Shown in pieces: positions 1 through 8,875 of a DNA stretch of 64,000 nucleotides. The notes beneath the pieces were generated by a model. The model saw only the letters and a list, made by a program, of their open reading frames with translations. It was not told where the DNA came from and ran no database searches. Where the stretch lies: assembly GCA_026705295.1 (NCBI GenBank), contig JAPPBA010000076.1, positions 1-64,000 of the forward strand. Direction: 5' to 3'. The stretch comes from Candidatus Palauibacter australiensis (GTDB taxonomy: Bacteria > Gemmatimonadota > Gemmatimonadetes > Palauibacterales > Palauibacteraceae). Position numbers and translations under genes: made by a program. Position 1 is the stretch's first letter; every line of letters starts with the position of its first letter.

Positions 1-516
1 CAGCGCCTCGATGTCGAAGGCCCGCAGGATCGGCTCGAAGTTCGCGCCCCGCACCGCCCGCGCCACCGGAAGAGCCTCGTCCGCCACGTTCGTGTGTCGC
101 ACGACGCGGAGGAAGATTCGCTCGTCGTCGGATCCGTTCCTCTCCCAGCGAAGGACCTGCGTATTCGCCTTCTGGCCTCCGTAGCCCATCCCCTCGGGAA
201 CCGCCGCCAGACGGCTCACGAGGAGGATGTCGCGCCCCAGAACCTCCTCCGGAATCTCGAACAGCCATTTGTCGTCCACCCGGTGGACGTGGACCATCCC
301 CGAATCCGTGACCGCTTCCTCCGTGACGACTTCGGCATAGGGCTCCGGCCCGTCTTCGTCATCGCCGCCGCCGCGGGGGCCGGGTCCCCCTCCGGCCGAG
401 GCGGTCGGGGCGGGCGCGGGCCTGGCGAAGGGCCGGATGCAGCCCGTGGCCACGACGAGGAGCGAGAGGCTAAGGATGAGGACGAGGGGGCGTGTACTGC
501 GCACGATCTGGACCAT
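1..516 (-). CDS. Zinc-dependent metalloprotease lipoprotein (DUF5118/DUF5117 type), N-terminal part
   Basis: Reading the minus strand from ATG at 516 gives 172 codons without a stop, running off the left edge, so the C-terminal part is missing. The N-terminus is a lipoprotein signal (basic start, hydrophobic stretch, ATG then Cys26), followed by a Gly/Pro-rich linker and a block with VDDKWLFEIP, GRDILLVSRL and YGGQKANTQVLRW. That block is the DUF5118 signature at the head of large secreted DUF5117/DUF4953 metalloproteases. The HExxH zinc site would lie outside the window, so activity cannot be checked here. Expected location is the outer membrane or periplasm. The family call rests on motif recognition; the identity of the catalytic half is inferred. 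Confidence 0.82.
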   Translation of the reverse strand, partial: MVQIVRSTRPLVLILSLSLLVVATGCIRPFARPAPAPTASAGGGPGPRGGGDDEDGPEPYAEVVTEEAVTDSGMVHVHRVDDKWLFEIPEEVLGRDILLVSRLAAVPEGMGYGGQKANTQVLRWERNGSDDERIFLRVVRHTNVADEALPVARAVRGANFEPILRAFDIEAL

Positions 517-652
517 GCTATGGCTTTCCGGTTCGGGAAAAAGTATGGAAGGGGTCACGGTCTTCGACCCGGGCGCTCAACGTAAGCGGGGGCGGAATGG
601 CGGGCCAACCTCGCCGGTCCGGCTGCCCCGGCCGATCCGCACGCCCGCCGCA

Positions 653-682
653 TTGACGGATCCGCCTTGAAACGCCTAACGT
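653..682 (+). promoter_or_regulatory. Candidate sigma-70-like promoter for the 775 lipoprotein gene
   Basis: TTGACG at 653-658, an 18-base spacer and TAACGT at 677-682. This would start transcription near 690 and leave a leader of about 85 bases before the gene at 775. It is read by eye only; the -10 is a moderate match. Confidence 0.35.
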
Positions 683-774
683 TCCGGCAGTTACGCCTTG
701 TCTCGTCGACGTTCGCCGCAGTGAAAGGCACGCGTGCGGAGGGCGCGGCGTCTTATTTCGAAGGAGGTACCCCG

Positions 775-1692
775 ATGCGCATCCGCACCCTGGCTCCCTT
801 CGCCCTGGCTCTGACCATCGCCTGTGGCGGGGCGGAGACGGAAGAAGCCGCGACGACGGAGGAGATGACGGAGGCGATGGACGATGCCCCGGCCATGTCC
901 GATGCCGAAGCGGCGATGACGGAAATCACCGATTACTACGAGACTCATTTCAACATGGGTCACGGCAGCATGGTCGGCGGCCGCTACTCCGAGGACGGAC
1001 TCCTCTGGAGCGCCTCCGGCGCCATGGTCTACGGGAGCGAGGCGGTCGGCGCCGCCCTCCAGGCGCGGATCGACGCGGAGGGCTCGCAGCTCGCGATCCA
1101 TCCGGGCGAAACCATGGGCTTCGGCGACCAGATCGTTTCGCGCGGACACTACGTCCTCACCGGCACGGTGGACGGAGCGGAGGCCCGGAACTCCGGGTAC
1201 TACATGGCGGTGGCCGAGAACGTGGACGGCGAGTGGTCGCTCAAGGGGGTCGTGAGCAACTACGACACGCCCGACCAGTCGATGTCCGCCGGCCAGATGA
1301 TGGACATGCCCGAGGGGATGGGGGGCGACCTCATCCAGGCGAGCGGCGACTACTTCGCCACGCACTACAACATGGGGCACGCCTCGATGGTCGCGAACAC
1401 CTTCACGGAGAACGCGGTCGCGATGATGCCGGGCGAGCGGGCCCGCGAGGGTCGCGCGGCCGTGGAGGAAGGGCTGCAGGCGATGTTCGACGCGGGCGTG
1501 ACGTTCAGCGGGATCAGCGGCTGGTCCGCGCACGAGCTGGACGAGGGTCATGTGGTCGGCATCGGCACCTACGGCACCGAGGGTCCGGACGGGGCCGGGG
1601 GCGGCCACTTCGCGGGGCTCTACTCGCGAGGCGAGGACGGGGGTCTCATGCTGCACTGGCTCGTGATGGGAGCGCACGCCTCCGGCATGTAA
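775..1692 (+). CDS. Lipoprotein with two tandem SnoaL/DUF4440-like (NTF2-fold) repeats
   Basis: This 305-residue protein starts at the ATG that follows a strong AAGGAGG ribosome site at 761-767; an upstream in-frame start at 667 has no such site. Residues 1-17 form a lipoprotein signal ending LTIAC, followed by an acidic linker to about residue 45. Two homologous halves follow: NMGHGSMV at 60-67 and NMGHASMV at 199-206, each with a YY/DYF entry helix and a late GYYMAV or FAGLYS strand, like SnoaL/DUF4440 domains. Such domains bind small molecules or act as accessory modules; no catalytic residue can be assigned. It stands alone, convergent with the transporter gene. The fold assignment is inferred from pattern, not search. 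Confidence 0.72.
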   Translation: MRIRTLAPFALALTIACGGAETEEAATTEEMTEAMDDAPAMSDAEAAMTEITDYYETHFNMGHGSMVGGRYSEDGLLWSASGAMVYGSEAVGAALQARIDAEGSQLAIHPGETMGFGDQIVSRGHYVLTGTVDGAEARNSGYYMAVAENVDGEWSLKGVVSNYDTPDQSMSAGQMMDMPEGMGGDLIQASGDYFATHYNMGHASMVANTFTENAVAMMPGERAREGRAAVEEGLQAMFDAGVTFSGISGWSAHELDEGHVVGIGTYGTEGPDGAGGGHFAGLYSRGEDGGLMLHWLVMGAHASGM

Positions 1693-1785
1693 CCGCCGGT
1701 CCGGGCAGTCTCCAGGGGCTGTGGCGGCCGGGCCGTTCCCCGCGGTCCGGCCGCCTCCGCGGCCCCCCGCCCGTGATTTTTTCTG

Positions 1786-3336
1786 CTACGAGCCGAGGTG
1801 CGCCCAGTCCGGCAGGACGCCGGGCTCGATCCCGAACAGGAGCGGCCCCACGGCGCGGAAGATCAGCGTGATCACGATCGCGCCGATGAGGTTGAGGAAC
1901 AGTCCCACCCGCGCCATCTCCGCGATCCTCACCCGGTTGCTCCCGAACACCACCGCGTTGGGCGGCGTCGCCACCGGCATCATGAAGGCGCACGAGGCGG
2001 AGAGCGTCGCCGGCACCATCAGCAGGAGCGGGTGAACGCCGGTCGCCACGGCCACCGCCGCGAAGATCGGGAGCACCATCTCCGTCGTCGCCGTGTTCGA
2101 GGTGAGTTCGGTGAGGAACGTCATCGCGAGGCAGATGACGAGGATCAGCACGAGCGGCGGCACCGTCGACAGCCCGCTGAATCCTTCCCCGACGAACCGC
2201 GCCAGCCCGGTGGTCTGGAAGCCGTGCGCGAGGGCGAAGCCTCCCCCGAACAGCAGCACGATGTTCCACGGGAGCCGGCGCACCACGCCGGGTCCCATGA
2301 CCGTGGCGGTCTTTGCGCCGGGCGACCTCGTGGGGACGAGAAAGAGAATGGAGGCCATCGTGATCGCCACGGTCCCGTCGTCGATCAGGTGACCGTAGGG
2401 CAGGAGCGACGACCAGCCCGGGATCGCAAGCCGGCCGATCTCGATCGGCGCCCGGAACACCCACAGCAGGGCCGTCGCGGCGAAGACGGCGAGGATCGCC
2501 CGCTCCTCGAAGGCCACGGGGCCGAGCTTCCGCATCTCGGACTCCACGACATCGCGGTCGACCGAGACCTCATCGGGCACGCGGAAGAAGACCCGGGTGA
2601 TCAGGATCCACGCGAAGACGAGCATGAGCGCCGCGATCGGAAGCGCCATGACGAACCACACGCCAAAGGAGATGTGCGGGGCGTCCGGGAAGGTGATCGC
2701 GAAGATGCGCTGGAGGGAGAGGTTCGGCGGCGTGCCGACCAGCGTCGCGATCCCGCCGGCCGAGCAGGCGTACGCGATTCCCAGCATGATCGACACCGAG
2801 AAGGCGCGCGTCCGGCCGCGCCCGAACTGCTCCTCCATGCGGAGGATGACGGCAAGTCCGACCGGGACCATCATGATCGCGGTGGCGGTGTTCGAAATCC
2901 ACATGGAGAGGAAGGCCGCCGCGAGCATGAAGCCAAGCACGATGCGGGCGGGGCCGCCGCCCACCGCGCGGATGACCCAGAGGGCGATTCGCCGGTGGAC
3001 GTCCCACTTCTCCATCGTGAGCGCGATCATGAAGCCGCCGAGGAAGAGCACGATCGTGCTGTTGAAGTAGATGGGCGCCGTCTCCCCGGTCCGTTCGATG
3101 CCAAGGACCGGGAACAGGAAGAGCGGAAGCAGCGCGGTCGCGAACAGCGGAATCGCGTCGGTGATCCACCAGGTGGCCATGAGAACGGCCACCGCCGCCA
3201 TGCGGGTGACTTCGGGCCGACCCGGCTCGAGGTCGAGCAGCAGCATCAGCAGGAAAAGGAGCGGTCCGAGCCACAGCCCGATGCGTTGGCCGCGCGAGCG
3301 CGTCCCGGACCGGTTCTCCGATCGGTGTTGTGCCAT
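1786..3336 (-). CDS. SLC13/DASS-family sodium-coupled anion transporter
   Basis: This 516-residue, highly hydrophobic protein has two inverted halves, each carrying the family Ser-Asn-Thr sodium/substrate motif: SNTATA at 148-153 and SNTATT at about 420. A conserved VGTPPN segment follows the first half and VATPPNAVVF the second. Family members take up dicarboxylates, citrate, sulfate or related anions using Na+; the substrate cannot be told from sequence. The ATG at 3336 has a GAGGAAG ribosome site. It is divergent from secD across 247 bases. A weak GC hairpin at 1749-1764 lies downstream of its stop. Length fits the family (about 450-600 residues). Confidence 0.88.
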   Translation of the reverse strand: MAQHRSENRSGTRSRGQRIGLWLGPLLFLLMLLLDLEPGRPEVTRMAAVAVLMATWWITDAIPLFATALLPLFLFPVLGIERTGETAPIYFNSTIVLFLGGFMIALTMEKWDVHRRIALWVIRAVGGGPARIVLGFMLAAAFLSMWISNTATAIMMVPVGLAVILRMEEQFGRGRTRAFSVSIMLGIAYACSAGGIATLVGTPPNLSLQRIFAITFPDAPHISFGVWFVMALPIAALMLVFAWILITRVFFRVPDEVSVDRDVVESEMRKLGPVAFEERAILAVFAATALLWVFRAPIEIGRLAIPGWSSLLPYGHLIDDGTVAITMASILFLVPTRSPGAKTATVMGPGVVRRLPWNIVLLFGGGFALAHGFQTTGLARFVGEGFSGLSTVPPLVLILVICLAMTFLTELTSNTATTEMVLPIFAAVAVATGVHPLLLMVPATLSASCAFMMPVATPPNAVVFGSNRVRIAEMARVGLFLNLIGAIVITLIFRAVGPLLFGIEPGVLPDWAHLGS

Positions 3337-3459
3337 GAGCTTCCTCGCCGCTCCGGGCCCCCGGGTTTTAGGCCCCGCCCGCGCGGGGCCCGGCGCGCGC
3401 CGCCCGAGATGGCGCGCCGCCGCCTAGGAACGTACCATCCGGCGCGAGACGCCGCGTAG

Positions 3460-3488
3460 TTTCCTCTCACGGGCCGCTGGGCTAGCTT
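3460..3488 (+). promoter_or_regulatory. Candidate secD promoter
   Basis: TAGCTT at 3483-3488 is followed by TGCGTCC. A weak TTTCCT stands 17 bases upstream at 3460-3465. The same TAGCTT with a similar GCGTCC tail precedes thrS at 20204. The predicted start lies about 90 bases before secD. Confidence 0.35.
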
Positions 3489-3583
3489 TGCGTCCCTTTG
3501 CCACGGGCCGCCAGGCCGGGGTCGCTCGTGCCCCCGCCGCGGGCCCGCGATCACGAGACCCACGAAGAACGGTGACAATCTAG

Positions 3584-5305
3584 ATGTTCGGTTCGGTACG
3601 CTGGCGATTGGTCTGGATCGCCGTTCTGGTAGCCATTTGCGGTTTCGCCCTGGTTCCCGAGACCATCGTGGACGAAGTCACGGGCGAGTCCGAGCGGGTC
3701 TGGCCGCTCAAGCTCGGACTGGACCTGCAGGGCGGCATGCACCTCGCGGTCGAGATCTACGACCCGGAGAACACCTTGAGCGGTCAGGACCTCGACGATG
3801 CGGTCGAACGCACGCTCACGACGATTCGGAACCGGATCGACGAGTTCGGCGTCCGCGAGCCGACCGTCCAACGCTCGGGCAACCGGATCATCATCGAACT
3901 CGCGGGGGTCGACGACTCGGAACAGGCGAAGCGGATCGCCACGGAGACCGCGTTCATGGAGTTCAAGATCGTCACGGACGGTCAGGAGTTCATGGACGCC
4001 CTCGAGCGGATCGACCGCGCGATCGTGAACGAGGTGGGGATCGAGAACCTCCAGGTCACGACGCTGGAGACCGAGCCGGAAGTCGACCTCAGCGACATCC
4101 TCGGCGGCGCCGCCGATTCCGCCACGGCGGAGGACGCGGCCGACGCGGAGGATGCGGTCGAAGGAGAGGGCCCGGCCGACGGGGAGGATCCGGCCGCCGA
4201 TTCGCTCGCGACCGAAGAGGAGGCTGCCGACGCGGTGGATGAAGCCACCGCGCGGCCGCTCGCTGCCCTGCTCGGACAGGGACGGATCCTCGGCGAGTAC
4301 CTGGTGCCGCAGGAGGATCAGCCTACGGCGGCGGCCTGGCTGGAACTCGAGGGCGTTCGGGAAGCGCTCCCCAGGGGCGTCACGCTACACTGGGGAGTGG
4401 AGCAGGTCGGGGCGGGCGCGGGATCCTACGTGCCGCTCTATGTGCTCGATGCGGAGCCACTCATCACGGGCGACATGCTTCAGGACGCGGGTCCGGCGAA
4501 CCGCGACCCGACGTTCAACCAGCCGATCGTCCCCTTCGAGACGACCCGGCGCGGCTCGCGGGTCTTCGAGCGCGGTACGGCGCGCAATATCGGCCAGAAC
4601 ATGGCCATCGTCCTTGACGACCGGGTCCAGAGCTACGCCGTCATCCGCAGCGTTCTGAGCCGTCGCGCCCAGATCGAACTCACCCCCGGAGCGTCCTTCC
4701 AGGAGGCGCAGGAACTCGCGCTCGTCCTTCGGGCCGGTGCGCTGCCCATGCCGATCGAAGTGGTCGAGGAGCGCAACGTGAGCGCCTCGCTCGGCGAAGA
4801 TTCCATCCGGCAGGGCCGCACCGCCTTCATCATCGGGATCGTCGGCGTGATCATCATCATGATGATCTACTACCGGGCGGCAGGAATACTCGCCGTCGGG
4901 GCGCTGCTCACGTACGTCATCTTCATGCTGGGCGGTCTGGCCGGCCTCGAGGCGACGCTCACCCTGCCGGGCATCGCGGGTCTCATCCTCTCCATCGGCA
5001 TGGCGGTGGATGCGAACGTCCTCATCTTCGAACGGGTGCGCGAGGAACTCGCGGCGGGGAAGACGCCGCGCACGGCGGTGGACGCGGGATTCGGCAACGC
5101 CCTGTCGGCGATCATCGACGCGAACCTCACGACACTCATCACCGGGATCATCCTCTTCCAGTTCGGGACCGGCGCGGTGCAGGGCTTCGCGGTGACGCTC
5201 TGCATCGGGATCCTCGCGTCGTTCTTCTCCGCGATCTACGTGACGCGGACGCTCTTCATCATGTACCTGAACCGACGCGGCTCCCGGGAGTCCGTGAGCA
5301 TATAG
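3584..5305 (+). CDS. secD: Protein translocase subunit SecD
   Basis: This 573-residue inner-membrane protein, with SecF, uses the proton-motive force to pull Sec substrates into the periplasm. TM1 (about 8-25) is followed by LGLDLQGGMHL (44-54), the P1 periplasmic domain, and five C-terminal TM helices from about residue 410 with the RND-type signature GMAVDANVLIFERVREE. An unusual Ala/Asp/Glu-rich segment of about 60 residues (roughly 162-225) sits inside the periplasmic region and is probably a flexible insertion. ATG at 3584 fits the TM1 start. secF follows after 13 bases, so the two are co-transcribed. Identity is secure; the role of the acidic insert is unknown. Confidence 0.96.
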   Translation: MFGSVRWRLVWIAVLVAICGFALVPETIVDEVTGESERVWPLKLGLDLQGGMHLAVEIYDPENTLSGQDLDDAVERTLTTIRNRIDEFGVREPTVQRSGNRIIIELAGVDDSEQAKRIATETAFMEFKIVTDGQEFMDALERIDRAIVNEVGIENLQVTTLETEPEVDLSDILGGAADSATAEDAADAEDAVEGEGPADGEDPAADSLATEEEAADAVDEATARPLAALLGQGRILGEYLVPQEDQPTAAAWLELEGVREALPRGVTLHWGVEQVGAGAGSYVPLYVLDAEPLITGDMLQDAGPANRDPTFNQPIVPFETTRRGSRVFERGTARNIGQNMAIVLDDRVQSYAVIRSVLSRRAQIELTPGASFQEAQELALVLRAGALPMPIEVVEERNVSASLGEDSIRQGRTAFIIGIVGVIIIMMIYYRAAGILAVGALLTYVIFMLGGLAGLEATLTLPGIAGLILSIGMAVDANVLIFERVREELAAGKTPRTAVDAGFGNALSAIIDANLTTLITGIILFQFGTGAVQGFAVTLCIGILASFFSAIYVTRTLFIMYLNRRGSRESVSI

Positions 5306-5318
5306 GAACGAAGTCATC

Positions 5319-6251
5319 ATGAGGGTCTTCCAGAACGCGAGCTACAAGTTCCTTTCCATGCGCCGGCCGGCGTACTTCGCGTCGGCCGCGATCATCACGA
5401 TCGGCCTCCTGTCGATCATCTTTCGCGGCGGGCTGCGGACGGGCGTGGAGTTCACGGGAGGCGTCCTGCTCGAGGTCCAGTTCTCGCAGATGACCGATGT
5501 GGGTCAGATCCGCGACGCACTGTCGGTCGGCGGCACGACGGGCGTGCAGATTCAGCAGCTGCGGACGGTCGGAGCGGAGACGTACGATTTTCTGTTGCGC
5601 GTGCCGGTCGGGGAGGAGGAGGACCAGAACGCGATCCGGGACCAGATCAGGGCGAGCCTCGAGACGCAGTACTCCGCGGCCAGCTTCGAGATCGCGCGCG
5701 GCGATACGTTGAGCGCCAAAGTGGGGGACGAGTTCCAGCGCACCGCGGTCATCGCCGTGCTGCTTTCCTTCCTCCTGACCCTGATCTACCTCGCCTTCCG
5801 CTTCGAGTGGCGGTTCGGCGTCGCCGCCGTCATCGCGACGGTGCACGACATGCTCATCACCTTCGGGTTCATCTCGCTGTTCGACATCGAGATCAACCTC
5901 GCGACCGTCGCCGCGATCCTCACGATCATCGGATATTCGCTCAACGACACGATCGTCGTCTTCGACCGCGTACGGGAGAATCTCAGAAAGAAGCGGAAGG
6001 AACCGTACGACGCGACGCTTAACCGCAGCCTGAACGAGACGCTGCCCCGAACGGTTCTCACCAGCGGCACGACGCTGATCGCGCTGCTCTCGCTGGTCGT
6101 GATCGGGGGTGCCGTGATTCGGCCCTTCGCGGGCGTGCTCATCATCGGCGTGCTCATCGGGACGTATTCCTCGATCTTCGTGGCGTCGCCCGTGCTCGTC
6201 GAGATTCACGACCGGGCGCGCAGGCGCTCCGCGATCGCCGCCCGCACCTAG
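5319..6251 (+). CDS. secF: Protein translocase subunit SecF
   Basis: This 310-residue partner of SecD has six predicted TM segments. TM1 (about 17-35) is followed by the VEFTGG motif near residue 44, and the C-terminal half carries AAILTIIGYSLNDTIVVFDR, the conserved SecF/RND helix pair. Length is normal. It is separate from secD, not fused as in some phyla. tatD begins 16 bases downstream, so it probably belongs to the same transcript. Confidence 0.96.
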   Translation: MRVFQNASYKFLSMRRPAYFASAAIITIGLLSIIFRGGLRTGVEFTGGVLLEVQFSQMTDVGQIRDALSVGGTTGVQIQQLRTVGAETYDFLLRVPVGEEEDQNAIRDQIRASLETQYSAASFEIARGDTLSAKVGDEFQRTAVIAVLLSFLLTLIYLAFRFEWRFGVAAVIATVHDMLITFGFISLFDIEINLATVAAILTIIGYSLNDTIVVFDRVRENLRKKRKEPYDATLNRSLNETLPRTVLTSGTTLIALLSLVVIGGAVIRPFAGVLIIGVLIGTYSSIFVASPVLVEIHDRARRRSAIAART

Positions 6252-6267
6252 CGGCACCGGGCCAGGC

Positions 6268-7059
6268 GTGACCGGTACGGGAGCCGGGACGACGCTCTTC
6301 GACTCGCACCTTCATCTGACGGCGGCCCGCTTCGCCCCCGATCTCGAAGAGGTGGTGGACCGGGCCCGCGCGCGGGGCGTACACCGGATGGTCACGGTCG
6401 CCTCGGATCCCGAGGACGCCGAGCAGGCGCGGGCGCTGGCCGCGCGGACGCCCGGTCTGTGGGCGACGGCGGGACTTCATCCCCACGCGGCGGACCGGAC
6501 CTCGGCCTCCCTCATGAGCGAGATCGACCGCATCGCCGAAGCCCCGGAGGTCGTCGCGATCGGCGAGACGGGGCTCGATTTCCATTACGACAATGCGGCC
6601 CGGACGGCGCAGCTGGAGAACTTCGAGGCGCACCTCGGGCTCGCGGCCCGGCTCGGTCTGCCGGTCGTCGTACACTCGCGCTCCGCGGAGGCCGAGACGG
6701 CGGAGCGGGTGAGGGAGTACGGCGACGGCGCCGCCGGAGTGCTGCACTGCTTCACGGGAGGCGAAGCACTCCTCCATGCCGCCCTGGATGCCGACTGGTA
6801 CGTCTCCTTTTCGGGCCTCATCACGTTCGTCCCCGAGCTGGCCGAGTGGGCCCGCGCGGTGCCGGCGGAGCGGCTCCTCATCGAGACGGACGCCCCCTAC
6901 CTGGCGCCCGCTCCCCGCCGCGGACGCCGAAACGAACCCGCCTACCTCACGCACACGTGCGAGCGGCTGGCGCAGGTGCGCGGCATGTCCTTCGAGGAAG
7001 CCGCGGCGCTCACGGCGGGCAACGCCCGCCGCTTCTACGGCGTGGAGGACGAGGCGTGA
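6268..7059 (+). CDS. tatD: TatD-family metal-dependent deoxyribonuclease
   Basis: This 263-residue TIM-barrel hydrolase has DSHLHL (metal ligands) near residue 12, GLHPHA near 69, GETGLDFHYD near 95, VVHSR near 130, HCFTG near 155 and LIETDAPYL near 208. All metal-binding positions of the TatD family look intact. Members are 3'-5' exonucleases used in DNA repair and turnover. GTG at 6268 is the first start giving the full barrel. The stop overlaps the mutL GTG by 4 bases, so translation is probably coupled. Confidence 0.92.
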   Translation: MTGTGAGTTLFDSHLHLTAARFAPDLEEVVDRARARGVHRMVTVASDPEDAEQARALAARTPGLWATAGLHPHAADRTSASLMSEIDRIAEAPEVVAIGETGLDFHYDNAARTAQLENFEAHLGLAARLGLPVVVHSRSAEAETAERVREYGDGAAGVLHCFTGGEALLHAALDADWYVSFSGLITFVPELAEWARAVPAERLLIETDAPYLAPAPRRGRRNEPAYLTHTCERLAQVRGMSFEEAAALTAGNARRFYGVEDEA

Positions 7060-8849
7060 ACCGCCCGGGGGCGGGCGGCGTTCAGATCCTGCCCGACCAT
7101 GTCGCGAACCAGATCGCGGCGGGCGAGGTGGTGGAGCGTCCGGCCTCCGTCGTGAAGGAACTCGCCGAGAACGCAGTCGATGCCGGGGCGCGTCGCGTCG
7201 AGGTCACGCTCCGCAACGGTGGAAAGACCGAGATCCGGGTCTCGGACGACGGGAGCGGGATGAATCGCGAGGACGCCGTGCTCGCCCTGGACCGGCACGC
7301 GACAAGCAAGATCCGGAGCGTGGACGATCTGCGGAGCGTGCGCTCCTTCGGCTTCCGCGGCGAGGCGCTGCCCTCCATCGCGGCGGTCAGCCGTTTCGAA
7401 CTGCACACGGCGCTGAGTCCGGAAGAGGGCGTGCGGGCGCGCGTGGACTTCGGGCGCATCCGCAGCGTCGATGACGTCCCGCGTCGGCGCGGGACGACGG
7501 TGACGGTCCGCGCGCTGTTCCACGACCTTCCCGCGCGTGCGAAGTTCCTCCGGAGTTCGGCCGCCGAGACGCGGGCCGCGGGCGAGGCGCTCGTGCTCCT
7601 CGCGCTCGCGAACCCGGCCGTCGGCTTTCGCCTCGAGTCGAATCGCCGCGCGTCCATGGATCTCGCCCCCGCGCGGGACTGGCTCGCACGGATCGGACAG
7701 CTCTGGGGCGACCTCGCCCCCACGCTCATCCCCGTGGAAGATGCGGGCGGGGCCGTGCGCGTCCGGGGCTTCATCCAGCGGCCCGACGCGGCGCGCGCGA
7801 GGGGAGGGCGCCGCTACACCTTCGTGAACGGTCGACCCTTCCGGGATGCCGCCCTCCTGCGGCTGGTGGATGACGCGTTCCGGACGACGGTCGTCGAGGG
7901 TCTTCGGCCGAGCCTCTTCCTGCGCATCGAGACCCCGCCCGCAGCGGTGGACGTCAACGTCCATCCGGCCAAGGCGGAGGTGCGCTTCCGCGACCGCGAG
8001 AGCGTCGAGACGGCGGTTCGCGACGCCGTGCGCGCCGCGCTGGCCCGGCTCGATTCGACGAAGCCCGTGGGGGTCCGCGGCAGCGCGCCCGACGCCGAGC
8101 CGGGGCATCGAACGTCCGCCCGCGGCCGCGCCGCGAAACCTCGCGGCGAGCCGACCGCGGAGATGCCGCAGTTCGCGCTCTTCGTCTCCGGACGCGACGA
8201 CGCCGGCGGGCCGGGCGGGCCGGGGGTCGAAGCTGGCGCGGCCGGGCAGAGCGGCGCGGCGGAGGCGCCGTTCGCCGGTCCGGAACTGTGGCAACTCCAC
8301 GACCGTTACATCCTGGCCGCGACCCGCGAGGGGCTCCTCATCGTCGACCAGCACTCGGCGCACGAGCGCGTGCTCTACGAGGAGATCATGGCGCGGTTCG
8401 AAACCGGAGGAGGCACCTCCCAGGCGCTGCTCTTTCCCGTCACCCTGCAGTTCTCCCCCCCGGAGGCCGAGGCGCTCGAGGACCTGGCCGGATTGCTCGC
8501 CCGGCAGGGTTTCGAGTTGGAGCCGTTCGGCGAGCGGACCTGGATTCTGACCGCGGCCCCTCAGCCCCACTCCCGGTTCGACGCCGAGCGCTGCCTGCGC
8601 GAGATGGTGCGGGAACTGGCAGAGGGCTCGCCGCTCGTGGACACGGCGCGCAACCAGCACGAGCGCCTCGCGAAGAGCATGGCGTGCAGGGGAGCCATCA
8701 AGGCGGGCGAGCCCATCTCGCCGGAAGAGGCGAGGGAACTTTTCGACCGGTTGTTCGCGACGCCGCTGCCCGGACACGATGTCCACGGCCGCCCGACGAT
8801 CGTGCGCCTGAGCGTCGAGGAGCTCGACCGGCGGTTCGGCCGCGGGTAG
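7056..8849 (+). CDS. mutL: DNA mismatch repair protein MutL
   Basis: This 597-residue protein starts at a GTG overlapping the tatD stop; longer in-frame starts lie inside tatD and are rejected. The N-terminal GHKL ATPase shows IAAGEVVERP, ELAENAVDAGA, DDGSGM, HATSKI and GFRGEALPSI. A Pro/Gly/Ala-rich linker spans about 335-405. The C-terminal domain has DQHSAHERVLYEE near 430, close to the endonuclease motif DQHAxxExxxxE, and an ACR motif near 543. The usual CPHGRP metal site near 574 reads DVHGRP, so the zinc-binding Cys is missing. ATPase and dimerisation look intact; nicking activity is uncertain. mutS is not in the window. Confidence 0.95.
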   Translation: MNRPGAGGVQILPDHVANQIAAGEVVERPASVVKELAENAVDAGARRVEVTLRNGGKTEIRVSDDGSGMNREDAVLALDRHATSKIRSVDDLRSVRSFGFRGEALPSIAAVSRFELHTALSPEEGVRARVDFGRIRSVDDVPRRRGTTVTVRALFHDLPARAKFLRSSAAETRAAGEALVLLALANPAVGFRLESNRRASMDLAPARDWLARIGQLWGDLAPTLIPVEDAGGAVRVRGFIQRPDAARARGGRRYTFVNGRPFRDAALLRLVDDAFRTTVVEGLRPSLFLRIETPPAAVDVNVHPAKAEVRFRDRESVETAVRDAVRAALARLDSTKPVGVRGSAPDAEPGHRTSARGRAAKPRGEPTAEMPQFALFVSGRDDAGGPGGPGVEAGAAGQSGAAEAPFAGPELWQLHDRYILAATREGLLIVDQHSAHERVLYEEIMARFETGGGTSQALLFPVTLQFSPPEAEALEDLAGLLARQGFELEPFGERTWILTAAPQPHSRFDAERCLREMVRELAEGSPLVDTARNQHERLAKSMACRGAIKAGEPISPEEARELFDRLFATPLPGHDVHGRPTIVRLSVEELDRRFGRG

Positions 8850-8875
8850 CCGCCGCACCCGTGGGGAGTTCGCCC

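Noticed and set aside
1749-1782. Possible terminator between the lipoprotein and transporter genes
   Set aside because: The 6-bp hairpin is separated by 12 bases from the T-run, so it is too weak to annotate alone.
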